Counted from the first letter of the stretch, positions 52,205-61,760 are shown. The stretch: DNA of 64,000 bases from Macrococcus armenti (GCF_020097135.1 NZ_CP083608.1:62001-126000); one strand, 5' to 3'. The notes: generated by a model from the letters alone, not told the origin. Translations and numbers: made by a program.

Positions 52205-53947
52205 ATGTTCAGTTTATTTATTCTTTTATTAGAGCGTGTCGGCTTAATTATTATCGTCGCATATATATTGATGAATGTACCATATTTCAAGAAGATGATG
52301 TCTGAAAGAACAAGGTTATCAACTCAAATACAATTGCTTATAGTGTTTGGGTTATTTGCAGCTGTCTCTAACTTTACAGGTGTAGAAATCAGGAACAATG
52401 AAATTTTATCGAGTCAGATTTTCAGGACGATATCAGATGATGCTGTAATTGCGAATACGAGAGTGCTCACGATAAGTGTGGCAGGGCTCATTGGCGGTCC
52501 GGTTGTCGGTATTGGCGTTGGTATTATCTCTGGTATTACACGTTATTTGATTGGAGGTGTTGATGCCTACACATATGTTGTATCATCATCACTCATCGGT
52601 CTTGCTTCAGGTTATTTTGGGTACCGTGCGATGAAGGTAAATCGATATCCAAGTATAGTGACAGGCATTATTCTCGGAGCAATTATGGAAGTGATACAGA
52701 TGATTTGTATTATCGTTTTTGCAACTTATACTGATAATGCGATTCATCTCGTGAAGTTTATTGCACCACCGATGATTTTAATTAACAGTTTAGGTGTTGC
52801 AATCTTTTTGTCTATTATTATCTCGACAATTCAGCAGGAACAACGTATGCGTGCAGTACAGACGCATGATGTACTGAACCTTGCAAATCAGACACTACCT
52901 TATTTCAGGGCAGGTTTAAATGAAGCATCTGCGACACAGGCAGCGCAAGTGATAAAAGATTTAATGAAAGTGTCTGCTGTATCGATTACGAACAAAACAG
53001 ATATTTTAGCGCACGTGGGAGCAGGAAGTGACCATCATGTACCGCGTAAAAAAATCATTACGGATTTATCGAAACAAGTAATACACTCCGGAGAAATTAA
53101 AGAAGCACATAGTAAGCGTGAAATTGGATGTACGCACCCCGGCTGCCCGTTAGAAGGTGCCATTGTAATTCCGCTATATGTTAATAATGAAGTTACAGGA
53201 ACTCTGAAGCTGTATTTTACGGATGGATCAAAGCTGACGTATGTTGAACGACGCCTCGCTGAAGGATTAGCAAATATCTTCTCGAGTCAAATCGAGCTTG
53301 GTATGGTTGAAACACAATCAAAACTACTGAAGGATGCAGAGATTAAGTCGCTTCAGGCGCAGGTCAATCCGCACTTTTTCTTCAATGCGATGAATACAAT
53401 ATCTGCACTTATTCGTGTTGATAGTGAAAAAGCAAGGGAGTTACTATTGAATTTAAGTAATTTCTTTCGTTCTAATCTGCAAGGTGCAAAAAGTACGACC
53501 ATTTCAATAAAGAAAGAAATTCAGCAGGTGGAAGCATATCTTTCACTAGAACAGGCGAGGTTTCCAGATCGCTTTAATATACACTTTGATATTGATAAAA
53601 CACTTGAAGATGCAGAAGTACCGCCATTTATTATTCAAATTCTGGTGGAGAATGCGATTAAACATGCATTTCATAACAGAAAATCCGGAAATGATGTATT
53701 TGTCAAAGTGAAAGAAGGAGAGCGCGCAATTGAAATAAGCGTTGAAGATAATGGTTTTGGAATACCGGAAGAAAAACGTGAGCATATCGGACAAATTGAA
53801 GTAGTGTCTTCGTCAGGAACGGGAAGTGCACTTGAAAATCTGAATAAACGACTTATAGGGCTATATAATAATCGTTCCAGATTACAATTTACGACAAGTG
53901 ATACAGGGACAAGATTCTTTATTTCGATACCGTTAGAAAAGGAATGA
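52205..53947 (+). CDS. lytS: Sensor histidine kinase LytS
   Basis: 580 residues: an N-terminal 5TMR-LYT domain of about six helices (1-210), a GAF-like domain (~220-360) and a LytS-type kinase with QAQVNPHFFFNAMNTISALIR around the phospho-His near residue 390, then HATPase_c motifs (VENAIKHAF, DNGFGIPEE, GTGSALENLNKRL). It phosphorylates the LytR encoded next and controls lrgAB. In B. subtilis the orthologous pair senses pyruvate; in S. aureus it responds to membrane potential. AGGAGG precedes ATG 52205. Confidence 0.94.
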   Translation: MFSLFILLLERVGLIIIVAYILMNVPYFKKMMSERTRLSTQIQLLIVFGLFAAVSNFTGVEIRNNEILSSQIFRTISDDAVIANTRVLTISVAGLIGGPVVGIGVGIISGITRYLIGGVDAYTYVVSSSLIGLASGYFGYRAMKVNRYPSIVTGIILGAIMEVIQMICIIVFATYTDNAIHLVKFIAPPMILINSLGVAIFLSIIISTIQQEQRMRAVQTHDVLNLANQTLPYFRAGLNEASATQAAQVIKDLMKVSAVSITNKTDILAHVGAGSDHHVPRKKIITDLSKQVIHSGEIKEAHSKREIGCTHPGCPLEGAIVIPLYVNNEVTGTLKLYFTDGSKLTYVERRLAEGLANIFSSQIELGMVETQSKLLKDAEIKSLQAQVNPHFFFNAMNTISALIRVDSEKARELLLNLSNFFRSNLQGAKSTTISIKKEIQQVEAYLSLEQARFPDRFNIHFDIDKTLEDAEVPPFIIQILVENAIKHAFHNRKSGNDVFVKVKEGERAIEISVEDNGFGIPEEKREHIGQIEVVSSSGTGSALENLNKRLIGLYNNRSRLQFTTSDTGTRFFISIPLEKE

Positions 53948-53952
53948 TTAAG

Positions 53953-54663
53953 TTGAGAATATTAGTTGTAGATGACGAACCATTAGCAAGAAATGAGCTG
54001 AAATATTTACTGAATGAAATTGATTCTACTTTATTAGTAGATGAAGCGGACTCTGTTGAGGAAACGTTGACGGCATTAATTTCAGAAACATACGATTTAC
54101 TCTTTCTGGATATTAATTTAATTAATGAAAGTGGGCTGGAGCTTGCGCAGAAGATAAATAAAATGAAACAACCACCAAAGATAGTGTTTGCAACAGCGCA
54201 TGATAGTTATGCGGTAAAAGCGTTCGAATTAAATGCACTTGATTATATTCTGAAACCTTTCGAGCAAAAGCGTATTGCTGTAGCACTGGATAAAGCAAAA
54301 ACTTCAATAGAGCCGGTGAATCAAGAACATAAATTACCAACAATATCTGTTCAAATTGACGATAAGATTTATGTGATTAATATACAGGATATTATTGCAT
54401 TGTATGTTGAGGATGGACAGCTGAACATTGTGACGATAAATGCCGAATATACGATTCATGAACCATTAAGTGCGTTTGAGAAAAAATTGCCGGAACATTT
54501 ATTTATGCGTATACATCGTTCGAGTATTATTAACAAGCAGCACATTAAATCAGCGGAACAATGGTTTAATCATACGTACCAGGTAAAACTCACGAAAGAT
54601 ATTAAGCTGCAAGTATCAAGATCATATATAAAACAATTTAAACATGAGATAGGACTCAAATAA
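53953..54663 (+). CDS. lytR: Response regulator LytR (LytTR family)
   Basis: About 236 residues: receiver with DDEPLARNEL, phospho-acceptor Asp in LLFLDINL (residue 53 in this numbering) and Lys in ILKPF, then a LytTR domain from ~135 with RIHRSSIIN. I place the start at TTG 53953 because AAAAGGA lies about ten bases upstream and the protein then begins MRILVVDDEP as in the family. ATG 53944, overlapping the lytS stop as ATGA, is a valid alternative adding three residues. It activates lrgAB. Confidence 0.9.
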   Translation: MRILVVDDEPLARNELKYLLNEIDSTLLVDEADSVEETLTALISETYDLLFLDINLINESGLELAQKINKMKQPPKIVFATAHDSYAVKAFELNALDYILKPFEQKRIAVALDKAKTSIEPVNQEHKLPTISVQIDDKIYVINIQDIIALYVEDGQLNIVTINAEYTIHEPLSAFEKKLPEHLFMRIHRSSIINKQHIKSAEQWFNHTYQVKLTKDIKLQVSRSYIKQFKHEIGLK

Positions 54664-54682
54664 TTTTGAGTTCTATTTTTTT
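54651..54682 (+). terminator. Terminator of lytSR
   Basis: Positions 54651-54660 pair with 54665-54674 (one G-U), enclosing the lytR stop codon, and are followed by a run of seven Ts. It separates lytSR from lrgAB. Confidence 0.8.
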
Positions 54683-54711
54683 GCATTTCAGCATGCATTT
54701 TTTGCATTTCA
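54677..54711 (+). promoter_or_regulatory. 14-bp direct repeat, candidate LytR site of lrgAB
   Basis: TTTTTTGCATTTCA occurs at 54677-54690 and 54698-54711, a 21-base period that puts both copies on the same DNA face. LytTR regulators bind paired direct repeats with this kind of spacing just upstream of a weak promoter. The lrgA -10 (TATAAC, 54751-54756) has no recognisable -35, which fits activation. Confidence 0.6.
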
Positions 54712-54714
54712 TCG

Positions 54715-54728
54715 TGAAAACGCTCACA
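54715..54728 (+). promoter_or_regulatory. cre site of lrgAB
   Basis: TGAAAACGCTCACA matches 13 of 14 positions of the CcpA consensus. It lies between the candidate LytR repeat and the lrgA -10, so CcpA could block activation. Double control by LytST and CcpA is described for the B. subtilis homologue pftAB. Confidence 0.7.
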
Positions 54729-54785
54729 AATAGGTGAAACAGACGTATGATATAACCAAGATAAAAACACGGGAGGTCATTCAAA

Positions 54786-55211
54786 ATGACAAAAGAAAAA
54801 ACGTATCACTTCTTTCACCAAGTATCAGTAATCTCAATCGTGTTACTCATTTCGAAGATGATTGAAAGTTTTATGCCAATTCCGATGCCGGCATCAGTTA
54901 TTGGACTCGTATTATTGTTCATCTGTTTATGTACGGGGATTATTAAGTTAGGTCAAGTTGAAAAAGTTGGAACTGCATTAACGGACAATATCGGTTTATT
55001 ATTCGTACCGGCAGGTATTTCAGTTATTAAATCATTAGGTTTACTTGCAGCGCATCCAATTTTGATACTAGGATTAATCTTTATCTCAACGTTATTATTA
55101 TTACTATGTACAGGATTCTTCTCGCAAATGATAGTGAAAATGACAGATTCAAAAGTGAAAACAAAAGTAAAGAAAGAAACAAAACATTTAAAAGGAATAG
55201 AGGTGCATTAA
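54786..55211 (+). CDS. lrgA: LrgA holin-like membrane protein
   Basis: 141 residues with four transmembrane segments and a basic C-terminal tail ([14 protein letters not shown]). The segment [36 protein letters not shown] is typical of CidA/LrgA. It acts in the membrane with LrgB; roles proposed are antiholin-like control of murein hydrolases (S. aureus) and facilitated pyruvate uptake (PftA of B. subtilis). GGGAGG precedes ATG 54786. lrgB follows after one base. Confidence 0.93.
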   Translation: MTKEKTYHFFHQVSVISIVLLISKMIESFMPIPMPASVIGLVLLFICLCTGIIKLGQVEKVGTALTDNIGLLFVPAGISVIKSLGLLAAHPILILGLIFISTLLLLLCTGFFSQMIVKMTDSKVKTKVKKETKHLKGIEVH

Positions 55212-55212
55212 C

Positions 55213-55920
55213 ATGACAATGTTTGATCATTTAGGTATCAACTCAGTGTACTTTGGAATTTTACTGACGATATTGCCATTTATGTTAGGACAATACTTGT
55301 TTAAGAAATCAAATGGATTCTTCTTGTTTGCACCGCTATTTGTCGGAATGGTGTTTGGTATCGTATTCTTATCGGTGACGGGTATAAGTTATGAAACGTA
55401 CAGCAAAGGTGGCAGCATTATAAGCTTCTTCCTTGAACCGGCAACCATTTGTTTTGCGATTCCTTTATATAAGAAGCGTGATGTTTTACAAAAATATTGG
55501 TTACACATCGGATTAGGTCTGTCATTAGGAACGGCAGTTGCGATGTTGGGTATATATGGTGTGGCAAAACTATTTGGATTTGGTACACAAATCATTGCAT
55601 CAATGTTACCGCAGGCAGCGACAACAGCAATTGCCTTACCAGTGTCTGCTGGTATTGGTGGTGTACCTGAATTAACATCACTAGCTGTAATACTAAATGC
55701 AGTCATTATTTATGCCCTGGGAAATAAAATGCTACGTTACTTTAAAATCTCTAACCCGATTGCAAGAGGACTTGCACTCGGTACGAGCGGACATGCACTT
55801 GGTGTGTCAGCGGCAACTGAGCTTGGAGAAACTGAAACATCTATGGCGAGTATTGCATTAGTATTAGTCGGTGTTGTAGTTGTTGTCATCGTCCCGATTT
55901 TAACAGGGATTCTCCTTTAA
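55213..55920 (+). CDS. lrgB: LrgB membrane protein
   Basis: 235 residues, seven or more hydrophobic segments. [33 protein letters not shown] and [23 protein letters not shown] are the conserved LrgB/CidB/YohK cores. Partner of LrgA. GAGGTG lies in the lrgA 3' end before ATG 55213, so the two are co-translated. Followed by a terminator. Confidence 0.94.
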   Translation: MTMFDHLGINSVYFGILLTILPFMLGQYLFKKSNGFFLFAPLFVGMVFGIVFLSVTGISYETYSKGGSIISFFLEPATICFAIPLYKKRDVLQKYWLHIGLGLSLGTAVAMLGIYGVAKLFGFGTQIIASMLPQAATTAIALPVSAGIGGVPELTSLAVILNAVIIYALGNKMLRYFKISNPIARGLALGTSGHALGVSAATELGETETSMASIALVLVGVVVVVIVPILTGILL

Positions 55921-55963
55921 CTAATGGATATAAAATAATAAAATATATCATCAATTCACACTT

Positions 55964-55996
55964 GAGGTCAGAACAACATGTTCTGGCCTCTTTTTA
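55964..55996 (+). terminator. Terminator of lrgAB
   Basis: GAGGTCAGAAC pairs with GTTCTGGCCTC (one G-U) around a 5-base loop, and TTTTT follows. Confidence 0.9.
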
Positions 55997-56065
55997 AGTT
56001 TAAATTCTTATATAAATGTGAATTAAATAGTATGATGATAGTAGACACATTTTAGGAGGAAGTAG

Positions 56066-57115
56066 ATGTTTTTAGCATGGAAAGAAGTAATACATAACAA
56101 ACTGAAATTCAGTTTAATCATCGGTGTACTTGTACTGGTATCTTACTTACTGTTTTTAATTTCCGGACTATCAAATGGCCTCATGGGGATGAATCGTGAA
56201 GCAATTGATACATGGAATCCGGATGCAGTAATTGTAACTGAAGAGTCTAATCAAAATGTTGCGCAATCAATTATGAGTGAGGATGCGATTGATGGGAAAT
56301 TTGATAAGATTGCAACTGTTAAAAACTTACCGGTTATTATCGCGAAAGATGATAATAAACAGAACACATTATTGTTCGGTATTAAAAAAAATCAGTTTTT
56401 AAAGCCGGATATTACTGAAGGCAAGATGTTTAATAAAGACTTTGAAGTGGTTGCGAATGATTCGCTTAAAACGAAAGGATTTAAACTAGGTGATACACTA
56501 AATATTGCTGGTAGTGATGAAAACTTGAAGATAACAGGATTTACACAAAACTCGAAATATAACGCAGCTGCAGTTCTGTATGCTAACGATGCAACGCTTG
56601 ATGCATTATCTATGAACAAATTAAAGGGTAAGGCGAATGCTTTCTTTATTAAAGATAAGGATTTTAAAAATAAACACATCGATAAAGATTTACAGATGAT
56701 TGAGAAAGAAGACTTCATTAAAAAGCTTCCAGGATATACAGAACAGAAATTAACGCTCGATATTATGAGTTATTTCTTGTTTGCGATTTCTGCGTTTATT
56801 ATCGGTATATTTCTGTATGTAATTACGATACAAAAAGAACCGATTTTCGGATTGCTTAAAGCACAAGGTATCAGTAATGGATTCCTTGCACGTTCATTAC
56901 TCATTCAGACGCTCATTCTATCACTTATTGCAGTGATGATTGCACTGATTCTTACAATTGGAACTGCTATGGTAATTCCCGACGTTGTCCCGATTAAGTT
57001 CGAATGGGATAAAATTGCGTTATTCGGTTTTACAATTATTGTAACAGCAATTGTTGGTGGATTGTTCTCGATTCGTTCAATCCGTAAAGTAGACCCACTG
57101 AAAACGATAGAATAA
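56066..57115 (+). CDS. ABC transporter permease, FtsX/MacB type (HrtB-like)
   Basis: 349 residues: TM1 at about 16-37, an extracellular domain to ~235, three TM helices and the C-terminal KVDPLKTIE. Same architecture as HrtB at 25603-26625, but clearly diverged. There is no adjacent two-component system. AGGAGG precedes ATG 56066. With the ATPase 12 bases downstream it forms a complete exporter; substrate unknown (peptide, lipid or heme-like compounds are typical). Confidence 0.87.
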   Translation: MFLAWKEVIHNKLKFSLIIGVLVLVSYLLFLISGLSNGLMGMNREAIDTWNPDAVIVTEESNQNVAQSIMSEDAIDGKFDKIATVKNLPVIIAKDDNKQNTLLFGIKKNQFLKPDITEGKMFNKDFEVVANDSLKTKGFKLGDTLNIAGSDENLKITGFTQNSKYNAAAVLYANDATLDALSMNKLKGKANAFFIKDKDFKNKHIDKDLQMIEKEDFIKKLPGYTEQKLTLDIMSYFLFAISAFIIGIFLYVITIQKEPIFGLLKAQGISNGFLARSLLIQTLILSLIAVMIALILTIGTAMVIPDVVPIKFEWDKIALFGFTIIVTAIVGGLFSIRSIRKVDPLKTIE

Positions 57116-57127
57116 AGGAGGAGTAAT

Positions 57128-57793
57128 ATGATACTTGAACTAAAGCAAATACGAAAAAGTTTTGGGAAAGATCAGACATATGTAGAAGCACTGAAGCCTG
57201 TAGATTTCAGTATAGATAAAGGGAAACTAGTTGCGATTATCGGGCCATCTGGTTCTGGAAAGAGTACACTACTTACGATAGCAGGATTGCTTCAAGGACC
57301 AACAGAAGGTCAAATTATAATAAATGGTAAAGATGTATCGTCATTTAATGAAAAAGCGCGTTCTAAAGTAAGATTAAACGAAATTGGTTTTATATTGCAG
57401 GCATCCAACTTAGTACCATTTTTAAAGGTGAAAGATCAGTTCAAATTGCTGGATAAAGTGAAGAAAGATCACATGTCTCGGGCCGAGTTAAAAAATGAAC
57501 TGGAGCATCTCGGACTTAGTAAAGTAACTAATCAATTTCCGAATGAGCTTTCAGGGGGGCAGAGACAACGCGTAGCGATATTAAAAGCATTATATACGAA
57601 CCCGTCTATTATTCTAGCTGATGAACCGACTGCAAGTCTTGACGGTGAGAAAGCGATAGAAGTGATTAAACTGTTAAGAGATGAAGTGAAGACGAAAGAT
57701 AAGGCAGGAATTGTTGTGACGCACGATCATCGTCTACTGGACTACTTTGATGAAATATATGAAATGAATGACGGTAAGTTGACGAAAAAATAA
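57128..57793 (+). CDS. ABC transporter ATP-binding protein (HrtA/LolD-like)
   Basis: 221 residues, MacB-type ATPase: Walker A GPSGSGKSTLL (~36), GFILQASNLVPF, signature LSGGQRQRVAI, Walker B IILADEPTASLD, H-loop VTHDHRL. Paralogous to HrtA at 24929. GGAGG precedes ATG 57128. It energises the 56066 permease. A long terminator follows. Confidence 0.9.
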   Translation: MILELKQIRKSFGKDQTYVEALKPVDFSIDKGKLVAIIGPSGSGKSTLLTIAGLLQGPTEGQIIINGKDVSSFNEKARSKVRLNEIGFILQASNLVPFLKVKDQFKLLDKVKKDHMSRAELKNELEHLGLSKVTNQFPNELSGGQRQRVAILKALYTNPSIILADEPTASLDGEKAIEVIKLLRDEVKTKDKAGIVVTHDHRLLDYFDEIYEMNDGKLTKK

Positions 57794-57859
57794 AAACAGG
57801 ATAGAACAGAAATGCACACTGTTGTTAATCAGTAGTAAGCATTCTGTCCTATCCTGTTT
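57794..57859. terminator. Long bidirectional terminator
   Basis: AAACAGGATAG (57794-57804) pairs with CTATCCTGTTT (57849-57859), and the stem continues inward with ACAGAA and TTCTGT plus TGC and GCA after small bulges. It closes the ABC pair and the convergent YitT gene, whose stop lies at its end. Confidence 0.88.
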
Positions 57860-58691
57860 AATTATTACGGGCGAAGTTACCATGAACTTCAGTTGTTTGA
57901 TAAACATTGATGAAACATTTCGGATCGTTTTCTTTAGCGATACGAATGACATCTTGTAGTTCATAACGCGTTAATACCATTGTAATCATATGTTGTTTAT
58001 TATTTGAATAACCGCCAGTAACTTCAGTAATTGTAATCCCTCTATAAATTTCATCAATTAACCCCTGTTTTACAGCTTCTATGTTAGAGGTAACAATTGT
58101 TGCGGTAAGTTTAATATGCGAAGTAAAAATCATATCAACTGTTTTACCTGTAATATAAATAGATAATAACGTCATTAAAGCAATATTCCAGTTGAAGAAG
58201 AATCCAGAACAAAGAATAATAATACCATTTAATATTGTCATTACAAGTCCGATTGACATGTTGCTATGCTGGCTGATAATCATCGCCACAATATCCATAC
58301 CACCAGTCGTACCGGAATACTTTAATATAATGCCGACGCCAATACCGACTAGAACACCACCAAATATTACATTGACGAATAGTTCTTCTGACACTTTTGT
58401 TATTGGAATGAATGTCATAAAAAGTGAGATAAAAATGACGCTCAGCACAGTGTTGACGATAATTGAGCGATTGAGTTTCCATATACCTAGTATAATAAGT
58501 GGAATGTTCAGAAGTAAATTCAGAATACCGGCATCAAAGTTTGTCAGTATATGTAATAGTAACGCAATACCACTGACACCACTACTGAGTACGCCATGAG
58601 GTAATAAAAATAAATTAAATGCAGCTGCTATGAGAAATGATCCGATAACAGTAATTGCAACTTTGAATACTATATTATTTTGATATTTCAT
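57858..58691 (-). CDS. YitT family membrane protein (DUF161/DUF2179)
   Basis: 277 residues. Five or six transmembrane segments (VIGSFLIAAAFNLFLLPHGVLSSGVSGIALLLHI at the start; KYSGTTGGMDIVAMIIS in the middle) precede a C-terminal cytoplasmic DUF2179 domain (ITEVTGGYSNNKQHMITMVLTRYELQDVIRIAKENDPKCFINV). Transport substrate unknown. AAAGGG precedes ATG 58691. Monocistronic between terminators. Confidence 0.9.
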   Translation of the reverse strand: MKYQNNIVFKVAITVIGSFLIAAAFNLFLLPHGVLSSGVSGIALLLHILTNFDAGILNLLLNIPLIILGIWKLNRSIIVNTVLSVIFISLFMTFIPITKVSEELFVNVIFGGVLVGIGVGIILKYSGTTGGMDIVAMIISQHSNMSIGLVMTILNGIIILCSGFFFNWNIALMTLLSIYITGKTVDMIFTSHIKLTATIVTSNIEAVKQGLIDEIYRGITITEVTGGYSNNKQHMITMVLTRYELQDVIRIAKENDPKCFINVYQTTEVHGNFARNN

Positions 58692-58740
58692 CGAAAAACC
58701 CTTTCTTAAATTCGTATATATAGTATAACAAATATAAAGC

Positions 58741-58764
58741 GGACCGGAAAAATAATTCCGGTCC
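58741..58764. terminator. Terminator of the YhgE/Pip gene
   Basis: GGACCGGAA pairs perfectly with TTCCGGTCC around a 6-base AT loop. The stem is strong but the T runs beyond it are short; it lies 26 bases past the YhgE stop on the minus strand. Confidence 0.75.
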
Positions 58765-58790
58765 GGTAAAGTTTATTGAGAAGTTTCATT

Positions 58791-61577
58791 TTATTCAACT
58801 AAGTTACTTGCTTTGCTTCTCGCATAAAATCCTTTTTTGATAGGTTCAAACTTTGGTTTTAATGCAAGTCCGAAAGCAAATGTTAATGTTGCAATTAAAT
58901 AGAGCATTCCAAGCTTTGACCATGCAATTTCGGGTACGATACCGCCAACTGCCTCACGCAATAAGTCGACTGCGTAAGTAAATGGCAGGAAAGGGTGAAT
59001 TGCCTGGAAGAACTTAGGTGTTACTTGAATCGGGAATGTGCCACCACCGCCGGCAATTTGCAGCACCATAATAATAATTGCAATTGCTTTACCAATATTG
59101 CCGAGTAAGCTGACAACAGTATAAACCATTATCGTAAATGCAATACCAACTAATATGGCAAAGAGCACATTGTACACCGGGTGTTTTGCGTATGCATCCA
59201 GAATAAACAAATTACCGAGTACAACTATTGTTGCTTGTGCAATACTTAATAATAAGAATAAAATCATACGTCCTAAATATAGTTCTCGTAAAGAAAATTT
59301 ACCTATTAATGATTTATCTTTAAGTTCAGTTGTTAATAAGTTACCACTTAATAATGCACCAACCCATAGTGCCAATGCTGTATAGAATGGCGCACTTGCA
59401 GAACCATAGTTTGGAATTGGAAACACTTGCGTCTCATCCAGTTGTATAGGCTCAGCGAAGTAATCAGATTGATCTTCAAGGTCGTTACGTAGTAATTTGA
59501 TAAGTTTGTTAAGTGTATCGTTCTTATCCAGTTCTCTGAATTTATCAGCTGCCTGTTTAATCTCTTTTTCGATACCTGGTAATTCTTCGTTCGAGAACAC
59601 AGCAAGTTCATGAATTTTTTCCTGTGCACCAGGTAACTTGTTCTGTAATAGATGTGACGCTTCATTATATTTCTTCATGACACCAGGTAAGTCATTTGAA
59701 GCAAATGCGCTCAGACGATTTAAATCATTTAATACAGAAGGAAGTTCGCTTTCGACAAATGAAGATGCTTCACCGACTTTAGATTTGAAAGTAGGTAAAT
59801 TTGCCTGTGCTGTCTGATTGATTCGGCTGAGCTTCTCTTCTAAGGCAGGTAATTCAGCATTAATTGTCAGTAATGTCTGATGAGCATTGCTTGTGATTTG
59901 TGTAGCATCTGCAAGAATTCGGTCAACATCATTTGCAAACTGACTCGCATCAGAAAGTTTGCCCGCAATTGTATCAAGATTACTGTCGATTAAACTTAAG
60001 CCGTTTGATAAAATTTTCTGCATATCACTTCCAGCAAATGCTTCGAGTGATGAGAGTGACTTAATTGCATTTTGAATCGCTGCATTATCAAAGCTTACTT
60101 TACCGTTACCTTTTGCACCGTTTAACGTAGTGTTTAAAGATTGATTTAATATTGTAAGTGCATCAATAGAGTCATTTAACTGCTTAGTTATTTTAGAAGT
60201 ATCTCCTAAACCTAGTTTTTGTGCCTGATCCATTAATTTGATTACTTCATTGTAATAAGCAATCGATTGTTCTAAATTATGCTGATATATTTCTATGTTT
60301 TTAGCGAGTACTTCTGAACTACCTGGATTTTGTTCGCTCAGCGCTTGTAATTGGTTTAATGTATCTTGAGTCGTAGCAGCTTCCTCTTTCGTAAGCTGAC
60401 TGATTGCCATTAAACCATTATTTAACGCATCTTTTGCAGGTAATAAGTCCGGTTTCTTTAACGGTTCTGTTTCTTTATCAACGACTGTTTTTTCTGTCGT
60501 AGCTTTTTCAGATGTCGGGTTTTCTGCTGTAGGTTGCTCCAACGATGTTTCAGCTGATTTAACGTCGGTTTGTGCATTGTTCGTTATACTTTGTGCGTTG
60601 TTAATTTTTTTGTGTACATCAGGCATTGCGTTTTGTGCGCTTGAGATAGCACTCTGTGCTGTACTTGTAGCCTGAAGACCTTTCGCTACTGCATCGTTGA
60701 TTTGTGGGAATTTCTGCTCTATCGTATTCGCTTTTTGTAATGCATCTTCAATGACCGGCATGTTGTTGTTAATGTTAACGATCATTTGACCGGCTGCATT
60801 AATATCTCCGGCGTGTTCATTTGCTTTAATCAGTTTGTCTGCGCCTTCGGTTACCTTACCTTCATAATTTGAAAGGCTGTAAAACTCATCAGCATACTTA
60901 GAAATATCACCTTGATGGCGATCGATTTTGTTAACAGTTTGCTTGAATTTTTCCATCTGCGGAATGGCTTTTTCTGCTTCGTAAACTGCGTTTTCTATTT
61001 TATGATATAAAGGTAATTTATCTTGTAATTTCAATCCGACACGATTACTTTCATCCAGCAATGCTTTCGTTGCACTGTCGACAAACTTTTCGTTAAGTGA
61101 CTTAGTAATTGCTGTAGCACCTGCGTTCGTCATTTTAGGTGCAATCGCATTAATTTTCTGATTTACTTTATAGTCGATATGCGCGCGCTTCGGTTGTTTA
61201 TGGAGTATGCTCGTCACATCTTCTGAAAAATGTTTAGGAATATGAATAATCGCATAGTAATTCCCGTATTCCAACTGTTTGTTTGCTTCCTTTAAATCAT
61301 CGGTAAAAACCCATCCGAATTTTTTATTATCCTTTAAATTATTCACAAGCTGATTGCCGACATTTACTTTCTTGCCTTGTACTTCGGCACCTTTATCATG
61401 GTTAACAATCGCAACCTTTAAATATTCCGTATTTGAATATGGATCCCATGATGACTTTAAGTTGAACCATGCATAAAATGATGGGAGTATTGCTAAACCG
61501 AGTAATAGTATAATGAATGAAGGTGTTCTTTTTATGTTTTTTAAGTCATGTAAAAAGAGTTGAAAAGCGTTCTTCAT
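58791..61577 (-). CDS. YhgE/Pip family membrane protein
   Basis: 928 residues. TM1 at about 20-40 (SFIILLLGLAILPSFYAWFNLKSSWDPY) is followed by the YhgE/Pip N-terminal domain, a long extracellular coiled-coil region (~200-720) and five C-terminal ABC-2-like helices. This is the layout of the lactococcal phage infection protein and B. subtilis YhgE/YueB. The stalk has an insert rich in Glu/Thr/Lys (about 340-385). Such proteins serve as phage receptors or in secretion; the native role is uncertain. ATG 61577 has a modest GGAG. An inverted repeat lies upstream. Confidence 0.88.
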   Translation of the reverse strand: MKNAFQLFLHDLKNIKRTPSFIILLLGLAILPSFYAWFNLKSSWDPYSNTEYLKVAIVNHDKGAEVQGKKVNVGNQLVNNLKDNKKFGWVFTDDLKEANKQLEYGNYYAIIHIPKHFSEDVTSILHKQPKRAHIDYKVNQKINAIAPKMTNAGATAITKSLNEKFVDSATKALLDESNRVGLKLQDKLPLYHKIENAVYEAEKAIPQMEKFKQTVNKIDRHQGDISKYADEFYSLSNYEGKVTEGADKLIKANEHAGDINAAGQMIVNINNNMPVIEDALQKANTIEQKFPQINDAVAKGLQATSTAQSAISSAQNAMPDVHKKINNAQSITNNAQTDVKSAETSLEQPTAENPTSEKATTEKTVVDKETEPLKKPDLLPAKDALNNGLMAISQLTKEEAATTQDTLNQLQALSEQNPGSSEVLAKNIEIYQHNLEQSIAYYNEVIKLMDQAQKLGLGDTSKITKQLNDSIDALTILNQSLNTTLNGAKGNGKVSFDNAAIQNAIKSLSSLEAFAGSDMQKILSNGLSLIDSNLDTIAGKLSDASQFANDVDRILADATQITSNAHQTLLTINAELPALEEKLSRINQTAQANLPTFKSKVGEASSFVESELPSVLNDLNRLSAFASNDLPGVMKKYNEASHLLQNKLPGAQEKIHELAVFSNEELPGIEKEIKQAADKFRELDKNDTLNKLIKLLRNDLEDQSDYFAEPIQLDETQVFPIPNYGSASAPFYTALALWVGALLSGNLLTTELKDKSLIGKFSLRELYLGRMILFLLLSIAQATIVVLGNLFILDAYAKHPVYNVLFAILVGIAFTIMVYTVVSLLGNIGKAIAIIIMVLQIAGGGGTFPIQVTPKFFQAIHPFLPFTYAVDLLREAVGGIVPEIAWSKLGMLYLIATLTFAFGLALKPKFEPIKKGFYARSKASNLVE

Positions 61578-61591
61578 TGAATCTCCTTCTT

Positions 61592-61658
61592 TATATTAGT
61601 ATAGTAAATAAAATGCAATTATTATTTTATTAATTGTAAAACAGTATATACTAATATA
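61592..61658. promoter_or_regulatory. Inverted pair of TATATTAGTATA elements upstream of the YhgE/Pip gene
   Basis: TATATTAGTATA (61592-61603) and its exact reverse complement (61647-61658) flank 43 bases of AT-rich DNA that should contain the promoter. Each may be one operator. TetR-family repressors often control yhgE-type genes, but none is encoded nearby. Confidence 0.5.
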
Positions 61659-61710
61659 ACAAATGACACACTAAAATACAATGTATTTGCTAAATGTATA
61701 ACCTTCAAAT

Positions 61711-61759
61711 GAAAGCGGCAGGATTACAAACGTTTCCATAGTGTAATTCTGCCGCTTTC
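61711..61759 (-). terminator. Terminator of the thiamine gene cluster
   Basis: GAAAGCGGCAG (61711-61721) pairs with CTGCCGCTTTC (61749-61759), and ATTACA with TGTAAT extends the stem inward. It lies directly past the thiF stop. Confidence 0.87.
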
Positions 61760-61760
61760 A

